Source: an uncultured Oscillospiraceae bacterium
GTDB taxonomy: Bacteria; Bacillota; Clostridia; Oscillospirales; Oscillospiraceae
Assembly: GCA_900762005.1 (NCBI GenBank)
Contig: CAAFEV010000110.1
Span: forward strand, 1-6,778
Length of the DNA: 6,778 bases
Direction: 5' to 3'
Shown: positions 1 through 4,467 of the stretch, piece after piece
How the letters are laid out: every line of letters begins with the position of its first letter
Position numbering within the stretch: the first letter of the stretch is position 1
The notes under the pieces: model-generated
What the model was told of the DNA's origin: nothing
What the model saw: the letters and a program-made list of their open reading frames with translations, nothing else
Database searches by the model: none
Program-made: the position numbers and the translations under genes

Positions 1-26
1 GACATAACGCCGTCTTAAACGTTCCT

Positions 27-47
27 GTTTCGTCGCTTCGACGAAAC
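27..47. other. Perfect 9-bp hairpin upstream of sigG
   Basis: GTTTCGTCG (27-35) is followed by a 3-nt CTT loop and its exact reverse complement CGACGAAAC (39-47). No T-tract follows on either strand, so it is not a canonical intrinsic terminator. It lies between whatever gene precedes the window (sigE is the usual upstream neighbour of sigG in spore formers, known from other genomes and not visible here) and the candidate sigG promoter. It could weaken read-through from upstream into sigG. The role is inferred; the inverted repeat itself is plain. Confidence 0.5.
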
Positions 48-52
48 GCCCT

Positions 53-80
53 GCATGAAATGCCGGTATTGGGAAATACT
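53..80 (+). promoter_or_regulatory. Candidate sigma-F-type promoter of sigG
   Basis: GCATG at 53-57 matches four of five positions of the sigma-F -35 consensus GYWTA. After a 14-nt gap, GGAAATACT at 72-80 fits the -10 pattern GGnnAnAnT at every fixed position. Transcription would start near 86-88, leaving a short leader that carries the sigG ribosome binding site at 98-102. Sigma-F-driven transcription of the sigG gene in the forespore is established in Bacillus subtilis; its operation here is inferred from the motif match. Confidence 0.45.
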
Positions 81-109
81 GTTTGCAGAAAACAGACGGA
101 GGACGGAAT

Positions 110-889
110 ATGCAGGGTAAGGTCGAAATTTGTGGCGTAAACACATCCCGGCTGAAAACGCTGAAGAACGACGAGATGAATCGTCTGCTCAAGCTCTCTC
201 AGCAGGGCGACGAAAAAGCACGCGAGCAGCTCATTGAGGGCAATTTGCGGCTTGTGCTCTCGGTCATACAGAAATTTATGGGGCGCGGTGAAAACCCGGA
301 CGATTTGTTTCAGGTCGGCTGCGTCGGATTGCTAAAGGCAATCGCGAACTTCAACACGGATTTAAACGTGCGCTTCAGCACCTACGGTGTGCCGATGATT
401 GAAGGCGAGGTCAAGCGTTATCTGCGCGATTACAGCGCGATTCGCGTCTCGCGTTCCCTGCGAGACACCGCCTACCGCATTTTGCAGTGCAAGGAGGCAA
501 TGCTCTCTGAAACCGCCCGCGAGCCGACCATTGCAGAGCTTGCCGCACGTCTGCAGCTATCGCCGGAGGCGGTCACGGAGGCAATGGACGCCATGGCGGT
601 ACCGGTCTCGCTCTATGAGCCGGTATATTCCGACGGCGGCGATCCGCTGACAGTGATGGATCAGGTGCGCGACACGAAAAATACCGATGAAAAATGGCTC
701 GAGCGCATTGCCTTGCGGGAGGCAATTACCGCACTCGGGCCACGGGAAAAGCGTATTTTATCACTGCGCTTTTTCGACGGAAAAACGCAGATGGAGGTCG
801 CTTCGGAGGTCGGCATTTCGCAGGCACAGGTTTCGCGTCTGGAAAAAAGCGCGATTTCCAGTCTGCGAAAGGCAATCTGTATCTCTTAA
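110..889 (+). CDS. sigG: RNA polymerase sporulation sigma factor SigG
   Basis: This gene encodes the late forespore-specific sigma factor, which directs core RNA polymerase to forespore genes after engulfment (known role of the family). The 259-aa length matches the usual ~260 aa. Residues 4-13, KVEICGVNTS, are the N-terminal hallmark of SigG. Region 2 is clear (NLRLV 45-49; DLFQVGCVGLLKAI 65-78; FSTYGVPMIEGEVKRYLRD 89-107), followed by IRVSRSLRD at 111-119. The region 4.2 helix-turn-helix is KTQMEVASEVGISQAQVSRL at 225-244. The ATG at 110 is chosen because GGAGG at 98-102 lies 7 nt before it and because the family N-terminus begins there. A TTG at 83 would add nine unrelated residues and lies at or before the likely transcription start. 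Residue 43 is Glu in LIEGNL, where my recollection of B. subtilis SigG has Asn45. The gene is convergent with the radical SAM gene downstream. Confidence 0.97.
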   Translation: MQGKVEICGVNTSRLKTLKNDEMNRLLKLSQQGDEKAREQLIEGNLRLVLSVIQKFMGRGENPDDLFQVGCVGLLKAIANFNTDLNVRFSTYGVPMIEGEVKRYLRDYSAIRVSRSLRDTAYRILQCKEAMLSETAREPTIAELAARLQLSPEAVTEAMDAMAVPVSLYEPVYSDGGDPLTVMDQVRDTKNTDEKWLERIALREAITALGPREKRILSLRFFDGKTQMEVASEVGISQAQVSRLEKSAISSLRKAICIS

Positions 890-891
890 GG

Positions 892-924
892 CGCAGCTCC
901 CGCTGCGAAAGGCAGTCTGCTTTT
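892..924. terminator. Hairpin between convergent sigG and radical SAM gene
   Basis: CGCAGC (892-897) and GCTGCG (902-907) form a 6-bp GC-rich stem with a TCCC loop, three bases after the sigG stop. A short T-run (921-924) follows after an intervening GCAGTCTGC element. The spacing from stem to T-run is too long for a textbook intrinsic terminator, but the site lies in the only 36 bases separating two convergent genes. It may serve one or both directions. Confidence 0.4.
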
Positions 925-925
925 G

Positions 926-1546
926 CTACGGCGCAATATCCGTGCGATAAGTAAACCGCTCAATGCGCTTCACGCCTATAGAACGTAGAATTGCAACGCT
1001 CCGGGCGCAATCCTCGTCGGTGTTGTACTCTGGGATGCGCGGTACGCGCACCTGCACGCGCTGCGCTCCGGTGAGGGAGAGCAGGAGCCGCAGATTTTCA
1101 TAGGCAAGTCCGGCATCCGCGCCGGTATAACGCCGGTAACGTCCGGCGTCCATATCCTTGCAATCCACAATAAACTCATCAAAAATCCGGGCGGCAGCGC
1201 GGACGGCATCCGGCGGCACGTGCAGCGCGGTCTGTGCATACAGCCGCCAGTCCGCGCCGCAAATCCCCCGAAATTCGGATAAAAACGCGGTATGCAACAG
1301 CGGTTCTCCGCCGCCGAAGCATACACCGCCGCCGGTGGCGCGAAAATAGAGGTCATCGCGCCGCACCCGTTCATAGAGCGTCTGCGCGCTCACCTGCTCC
1401 GGCAGCGTGCGCAGCACTGCGGCGTTGATGCACCATTTGCAGGAAAGCGGACAACCCGCGCCCGCAACCAGCGTCGTCACGCCCGCACCGTCCGTGTTCA
1501 TCCGCAGCCGCGAAAGCCCCAAAAGCGGATAGCTTTGCGCTTGCAT
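926..1546 (-). CDS. Radical SAM protein, PflA-activase-like, substrate unknown
   Basis: This is a radical S-adenosylmethionine enzyme. The motif CxxxCxxC (GCPLSCKWC), about 30 residues from the start, would bind the [4Fe-4S] cluster that cleaves SAM. GGGVCFGGGEPLL carries the GGE SAM-binding motif. Downstream, VDCKDMDAGRYRRYTG, YENLRLLL and VRVPRIPEYNTDED follow the order seen in pyruvate-formate-lyase-activating-enzyme-type proteins (LDLKxMD..., IPGYN). The ferredoxin-like insertion of multi-cluster glycyl-radical activases is absent. The protein is short (206 aa) and stops just after IERFTYRTDIAP, close to where PflA has its LLPYH strand, so the usual C-terminal helix is missing. The ATG at 1546 is used; a TTG at 1555, directly abutting the stop of the upstream gene and with a weak GGGA before it, would add three residues. 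Translation is probably coupled to the upstream Cys-motif gene. No glycyl-radical enzyme is in the window, so the activase role is not established. Family is certain; substrate is unknown. Confidence 0.9.
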   Translation of the reverse strand: MQAQSYPLLGLSRLRMNTDGAGVTTLVAGAGCPLSCKWCINAAVLRTLPEQVSAQTLYERVRRDDLYFRATGGGVCFGGGEPLLHTAFLSEFRGICGADWRLYAQTALHVPPDAVRAAARIFDEFIVDCKDMDAGRYRRYTGADAGLAYENLRLLLSLTGAQRVQVRVPRIPEYNTDEDCARSVAILRSIGVKRIERFTYRTDIAP

Positions 1547-1555
1547 CGCCGTCAA

Positions 1556-2062
1556 TCAGTTTCCCGGATAGACAAACTCTCCGACGCTCACCGCATCTGC
1601 GGTTGTCGTCGGCGTTTGCGTCGGGTCTTCGACTCTTCCCGGCAGCTCCGTAGTTGCCGTCGTCGGGTCGGCGATTTCGCCCTTGGTTGGTCCCTCCGGA
1701 ATCATGCCCTTGGTTGGTTCCGCCGGAATCAAGCCCTCGGTAGTTTCCACTTCGGGCGGAGCTGTCGTCTCTTCCGCGATGACGGTTTCCGTCTTTTCGC
1801 CAATTCCCGTGCCGGTTGCGGGGCAGCCTGTCGCGCCGACCAGCAACCCCGTTGCAAGTGCCGCCACGGCAATCGTCTTTCCGAGCTGTCTGCGTTTTTC
1901 GAGCTGCAGCTCCAAATCACGCAGCTCCTGCTCACATTTCGGGCAGGTGCCGCTGCATTCGCCCTGATAGGTGCATTCCCGCGTGGCGGTTTCGATGCCG
2001 TTCTCCTCGGCGATTCTGCGGCGAATTTCTTTCAAAATTCTGCATTTGTCCTTTCCGCGCAT
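1556..2062 (-). CDS. Cys-motif, membrane-anchored Thr/Pro-rich protein of unknown function
   Basis: I do not recognise a named function. The 168-aa protein has three parts. Residues 1-60 are a charged, helical, cysteine-bearing domain (CRILKEIRRRIAEENGIE, then ECTYQGECSGTCPKCEQEL) with a C-x5-C-x3-C-x2-C array at residues 30, 36, 40 and 43, plus Cys7. This could bind Zn or an Fe-S cluster. A positively charged KRRQLGK then leads into a hydrophobic stretch (AVAALATGLLVGATGC, ending at Cys80) resembling a signal-anchor or a lipoprotein signal. The remaining ~88 residues are Thr/Pro/Glu-rich with 9-residue repeats and probably lie outside the membrane. The ATG at 2062 is preferred because AGAGGG lies 6 nt upstream; the ATG at 2080 has no ribosome binding site. 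Its stop directly abuts the TTG codon before the radical SAM start, suggesting a two-gene operon. N-terminal domains of this look are, from memory, widespread in gut anaerobes, but I cannot name the family. Confidence 0.8.
   Translation of the reverse strand: MRGKDKCRILKEIRRRIAEENGIETATRECTYQGECSGTCPKCEQELRDLELQLEKRRQLGKTIAVAALATGLLVGATGCPATGTGIGEKTETVIAEETTAPPEVETTEGLIPAEPTKGMIPEGPTKGEIADPTTATTELPGRVEDPTQTPTTTADAVSVGEFVYPGN
1679..1759 (-). repeat. 27-bp in-frame tandem repeat in the Cys-motif gene
   Basis: Two adjacent 27-bp units (1679-1705 and 1706-1732) share nearly all bases, both opening GCCCTTGGTTGGT and carrying CCGGAATCA near the end. A third, degraded unit follows at 1733-1759. On the coding strand they give GLIPAEPTK and GMIPEGPTK, flanked by the related GEIADPTTA. 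The period is a multiple of three, so copy-number changes would preserve frame. The repeat lies in the predicted extracytoplasmic linker. Confidence 0.8.
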
Positions 2063-2100
2063 AAAAAGCCCTCTTTTCATTGAGATATATACAATTAGAC

Positions 2101-2146
2101 GACAGGCAAAATCACTTTGTTCCGAAAAATATCAACGGACAGGCAA
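2101..2146. repeat. Direct 9-bp repeats in divergent intergenic region
   Basis: GACAGGCAA occurs at 2101-2109 and again at 2138-2146, 37 bp apart start to start, within the 141-bp region between two divergently transcribed genes. Such spacing could suit a regulator binding near either promoter, but no known operator is recognised. The repeat is exact; any function is inferred. Confidence 0.35.
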
Positions 2147-2163
2147 GTATAACCGTTTCACCG

Positions 2164-2171
2164 CATAGAAT
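2164..2171 (+). promoter_or_regulatory. Sigma-E-like -10 element before ylmC
   Basis: CATAGAAT matches seven of eight bases of the sigma-E -10 consensus CATACAAT. It lies so that transcription would begin near 2178, ten bases before the ylmC ribosome binding site. The region 12-15 nt upstream matches the sigma-E -35 box poorly (GTATA at 2147-2151 is the nearest candidate), so the call is weak. A mother-cell sigma-E promoter would suit a sporulation gene. Confidence 0.25.
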
Positions 2172-2203
2172 GCTCCAGTATCTGTGCGGTGGTGAATAAT
2201 AAT

Positions 2204-2482
2204 ATGAGCAATCGTTTTTCCAATCTCAAGTGCAAAGAAGTTGTCAACATCTGCGACGGCACCCGATTAGGCTTCATTTGCGATGTCGAGGTCAACACCT
2301 GTTCCGGTCAGATTTGTGCCATTATCGTCCCGGGACCGAGCAAGTGTTTTGGTCTGATCGGCTGCCACGAGGACTTTGTGATTCCGTGGTGCTGTATCAA
2401 GCAAATCGGCGATGATATCATCCTAATCGAGGGTGAACCGGAAAAATTCCGTCTCCCGCGCACCGGAAAGCACTTTTTTTAG
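2204..2482 (+). CDS. YlmC/YmxH-family sporulation protein (PRC-barrel)
   Basis: The 92-aa protein is a small PRC-barrel-like protein. KCKEVVNICDGTRLGFICDV at residues 9-28, GQICAIIVPGP at 35-45 and FVIPWCCIKQIGDDIILIEG at 58-77 follow the order of YlmC/YmxH proteins (KEVVNVxDGxRLG... GxIxAIIV... VIPWxxIxxIGxDxIL). Family members are annotated as sporulation proteins; the biochemical role is unsettled. The ATG at 2204 is preferred to the GTG at 2189 because GGTGGTG (2188-2194) then acts as the ribosome binding site 9 nt upstream. Nine cysteines in 92 residues is a high content. A short tail (EPEKFRLPRTGKHFF) extends past the barrel. sigG and ylmC are commonly close neighbours in Clostridia (from memory); here they are separated by the minus-strand radical SAM unit. 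Confidence 0.85.
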   Translation: MSNRFSNLKCKEVVNICDGTRLGFICDVEVNTCSGQICAIIVPGPSKCFGLIGCHEDFVIPWCCIKQIGDDIILIEGEPEKFRLPRTGKHFF

Positions 2483-2515
2483 CAAAAAAAGCAGTGGTTT
2501 CACAAAAAAGTGCTT
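2468..2515. repeat. 12-bp perfect inverted repeat between ylmC and rpsB promoter
   Basis: AAGCACTTTTTT (2468-2479), overlapping the ylmC stop region, is exactly complementary to AAAAAAGTGCTT (2504-2515), whose last two bases enter the rpsB -35 box. The 24-nt loop holds competing small hairpins, including CTTTTTTT-AGC-AAAAAAAG (2473-2491). It may end the ylmC transcript, although the stem is A/U-rich and no T-run follows it on the plus strand. Termination is therefore a guess; the symmetry is certain. Confidence 0.5.
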
Positions 2516-2542
2516 GCAAAGCGGCGACTGTCACGCTATAAT
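2514..2542 (+). promoter_or_regulatory. Sigma-A promoter of the rpsB-tsf operon
   Basis: TTGCAA (2514-2519), an optimal 17-nt spacer and a perfect TATAAT (2537-2542) form a strong housekeeping promoter. Transcription should start near 2549, leaving a leader of about 118 nt before rpsB. A strong promoter is expected for a ribosomal protein operon. Confidence 0.88.
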
Positions 2543-2543
2543 A

Positions 2544-2623
2544 GTACGGCGCAGACGAAGAACTGCGACAAAAACCTCACATTTCGGAATTCTGCGTCCG
2601 AGTGCCGTACGCGGTGGACGCAG
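2544..2623 (+). promoter_or_regulatory. Structured rpsB leader with alternative pairings
   Basis: The leader contains four mutually pairable blocks: CGCAG (2550-2554), CTGCG (2563-2567), CTGCG (2592-2596) and CGCAG (2619-2623). One fold makes two local hairpins: 2550-2554 with 2563-2567, and the 8-bp CTGCGTCC (2592-2599) with GGACGCAG (2616-2623), the latter enclosing CCG-TACG-CGG (2605-2614). The competing fold pairs GCAGA (2551-2555) with TCTGC (2591-2595) and extends with GTACGG (2544-2549) pairing CCGTAC (2605-2610). The two folds exclude each other, as expected for an autoregulatory ribosomal protein leader. The base complementarity is visible; regulation by S2 is inferred. The first few bases of the block may fall before the actual transcript start. 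Confidence 0.5.
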
Positions 2624-2666
2624 CTTGGAACGAGATGGCGGTACAAACGAAAAGGAGTAACAAAGA

Positions 2667-3422
2667 ATGGCAGTCGTATCCATGAAAAGCCTGCTTGAAG
2701 CAGGCGTCCACTTCGGTCACCAGACCAGACGGTGGAATCCTAAAATGGCTCCCTACATCTACACGGAGCGCAACGGCATCTACATTATCGACCTGCAAAA
2801 GACGGTAAAGAAGATTGAAGAGGCCTACAGCTTCATCCGTGAGCTTGCCGCGAACGGGGAGAGCGTTCTTTTTGTCGGCACGAAGAAGCAGGCGCAGGAT
2901 GCCATCAAGGAAGAATCCGAGCGTGTTGACCAGTATTTCGTCAATGCCCGTTGGCTGGGCGGTATGCTGACCAACTTCAAGACGATGCGCACCCGTATCG
3001 ACCGTCTTGCACAGCTGCGCAAGATGCAGGAAGACGGCACGTTTGCGATGCTGCCCAAGAAGGAAGTCATCAAGCACGAGGGCGAGATTGCGAAGCTTGA
3101 GAAGTACCTCGGCGGCGTAAAGACCATGAAGAAGATTCCCGGCGCACTGTTTATTGTTGACCCGCGCAAGGAGCGCAACGCGATTGCGGAAGCGCGCAAG
3201 CTGCACATTCCGGTTGTTGCCATTGTCGACACCAACTGCGACCCCGACGAGGTCGATTATGTCATTCCCGGCAACGACGATGCCATCCGCGCCATCCGCC
3301 TGATTGTCGCCACCATGGCAAACGCCGTGCAGGAGGGCAGACAGGGCGAGTCGAGCAACGAAGCACCCGCAGAGGAAGCTGCCGTTGAAGTCGCCGCGCA
3401 GGAAGCACCCGTCGAGGAATAA
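2667..3422 (+). CDS. rpsB: 30S ribosomal protein S2 (uS2)
   Basis: This gene encodes the 30S subunit protein uS2, needed for late small-subunit assembly and for binding of bS1-type factors and mRNA (family knowledge). The 251-aa length is normal. Diagnostic segments appear in order: MKSLLEAGVHFGHQTRRWNP near residues 6-25, NGIYIIDLQKT, VLFVGTKKQAQ, ARWLGGMLTNFKT, the helical-hairpin region RKMQEDGTF...KKEVIKHEGEIAKLEKYLGG, and the C-terminal ALFIVDPRKE, VVAIVDTNCDPD and YVIPGNDDAIRAIRL. The last ~24 residues are an acidic Ala/Glu-rich tail of variable type. GGAG at 2654-2657 lies 9 nt before the ATG. It is the first gene of an operon with tsf 65 nt downstream, behind a strong sigma-A promoter and a structured leader. 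Confidence 0.98.
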   Translation: MAVVSMKSLLEAGVHFGHQTRRWNPKMAPYIYTERNGIYIIDLQKTVKKIEEAYSFIRELAANGESVLFVGTKKQAQDAIKEESERVDQYFVNARWLGGMLTNFKTMRTRIDRLAQLRKMQEDGTFAMLPKKEVIKHEGEIAKLEKYLGGVKTMKKIPGALFIVDPRKERNAIAEARKLHIPVVAIVDTNCDPDEVDYVIPGNDDAIRAIRLIVATMANAVQEGRQGESSNEAPAEEAAVEVAAQEAPVEE

Positions 3423-3435
3423 AATTCAAACTACG

Positions 3436-3460
3436 ATGCTCGCCGCAAGACGGGCATTTT
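3436..3460 (+). terminator. Attenuator-like hairpin between rpsB and tsf
   Basis: ATGCTCG (3436-3442) pairs with CGGGCAT (3451-3457), with one G-U wobble and a CCGCAAGA loop, followed at once by TTT and then C. The stem is short and the T-run weak, so partial termination is likelier than complete termination. This would lower tsf expression relative to rpsB. A leaky terminator at this position is known in Escherichia coli; its action here is inferred. Confidence 0.5.
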
Positions 3461-3487
3461 CTAAAGAAAAAACAGGAGGAACCAAAA

Positions 3488-4408
3488 ATGGCATTCACCG
3501 CAAATGATGTAAAAACACTGCGCGAGATGACAAATGTCGGCATGATGGACTGCAAGAAGGCACTTGTCGAGACCGACGGCGATATGGACAAGGCAGTCGA
3601 GTGGCTGCGTGAAAAGGGTCTTGCGAAGGCAGCGAAGAAGTCCGGCAGAATTGCCGCCGAGGGCATGGCTTACGCCACCGTCGAAAACGGCATCGGCGTC
3701 GTCGTCGAGGTCAACGCCGAGACAGACTTTGCCTCCAAGGCACCCGTATTTGTTGATTTTGTCAAGGACATTGCCAAGGCGGTTGCCGAGGGCAACCCCG
3801 CGGACATTGACGCGCTGAAAAACTGCAAGTATCCCGGCTCTGAGCTGACCGTCGGTGAGACCATCCCCGAAAAGGTCATGGTCATCGGCGAAAACCTGCA
3901 ACTGCGCCGTTTTGTGCGTTTTGCTGATAATTCCAGCTTTGCGTATGTCCACGCAGGCGGAAAAATCGGCGTTTTGGTCAATTTGATTGTCGAAGGCGGC
4001 ATCGACGCCACAGCCATCGGCAAGGATATTGCCATGCAGATTGCCGCGCTCAACCCGCGCTTCTGGGACAAGAGCAACGTCTCCGCCGAAGTTCTTGAAG
4101 AAGAGAAGAAGATTCTTGTCGCCCAGATGGACAATGACGAAAAGATGGCATCCAAGCCTCTGCAGGTCAAGGAAAAGATTGCCTCGGGCAAGATGAACAA
4201 GTTCTTTGAGGAGAACTGCCTGCTGCAACAAGCGTTTGTCAAGGACGGCAGCGTATCTGTCGAGCAGTATATGAACGCAGCAGCCAAGGCACTTGGCGGA
4301 AGCGTCAGGTTTGTCAACGCCGTGCGCTTTGAAAAGGGCGAGGGCATTGAAAAGAAGCAAGAGGACTTCGCAGCCGAAGTCGCTGCCCAGATGAACCAGG
4401 GCAAATAA
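3488..4408 (+). CDS. tsf: Translation elongation factor Ts
   Basis: EF-Ts is the cytoplasmic nucleotide-exchange factor that releases GDP from EF-Tu. The 306-aa product begins with the UBA-like N-terminal domain (DVKTLREMTNVGMMDCKKAL, then GDMDKAVEWLREKGLAKAAK to about residue 50) that contacts EF-Tu domain 1. The core follows with VVEVNAETDFASK at 72-84, which includes the conserved TDF motif that disturbs the Mg2+/nucleotide site. The remaining core repeat and coiled-coil region (VAQMDNDEKMASKPLQVKEK, QAFVKDGSVSVEQY, VRFVNAVRFEKGEG) are intact. An ideal AGGAGG at 3474-3479 lies 8 nt before the ATG. It is co-transcribed with rpsB. pyrH and frr, which commonly follow tsf, are absent: a strong hairpin and a convergent gene close the operon. 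Confidence 0.98.
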   Translation: MAFTANDVKTLREMTNVGMMDCKKALVETDGDMDKAVEWLREKGLAKAAKKSGRIAAEGMAYATVENGIGVVVEVNAETDFASKAPVFVDFVKDIAKAVAEGNPADIDALKNCKYPGSELTVGETIPEKVMVIGENLQLRRFVRFADNSSFAYVHAGGKIGVLVNLIVEGGIDATAIGKDIAMQIAALNPRFWDKSNVSAEVLEEEKKILVAQMDNDEKMASKPLQVKEKIASGKMNKFFEENCLLQQAFVKDGSVSVEQYMNAAAKALGGSVRFVNAVRFEKGEGIEKKQEDFAAEVAAQMNQGK

Positions 4409-4432
4409 GCAAAGTGAATTAAATCACCAAGA

Positions 4433-4467
4433 CGCGGTATCAAAATGCAACGCATTTTGATACCGCG
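4433..4467. terminator. 16-bp terminator stem between convergent tsf and EamA gene
   Basis: CGCGGTATCAAAATGC (4433-4448) pairs perfectly with GCATTTTGATACCGCG (4452-4467) around an AAC loop. It lies 24 nt after the tsf stop and 9 nt beyond the 3' end of the convergent transporter gene, so it can serve both strands. The T-run after the stem is weak (CCTTTC on the plus strand), but stem length and position make termination very likely. Confidence 0.8.

Noticed and set aside
83..109. Upstream TTG start for sigG
   Set aside because: It lies at or before the likely transcription start, has no ribosome binding site, and adds residues absent from the family; the ATG at 110 has GGAGG 7 nt upstream.
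1679..1759. Tandem 27-bp units as a CRISPR-like array
   Set aside because: Units are directly adjacent without spacers, in frame inside a coding region, and decay quickly; this is a protein repeat.
2063..2080. Longer start (ATG at 2080) for the Cys-motif protein
   Set aside because: No ribosome binding site precedes it, whereas AGAGGG is placed ideally for the ATG at 2062.
1292..2083. 263-codon plus-strand open frame opposite the radical SAM and Cys-motif genes
   Set aside because: Antisense shadow: its translation is Arg/His-rich low-complexity sequence with no recognisable domain, while the minus strand carries clear radical SAM motifs.
890..2203. Mobile element carrying the radical SAM pair
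   Set aside because: No transposase, integrase, terminal inverted repeats or target duplication is visible; only gene order hints at insertion.
3461..4360. 299-codon minus-strand open frame opposite tsf
   Set aside because: Shadow of tsf codon usage; the plus-strand frame has all EF-Ts motifs and an ideal ribosome binding site.
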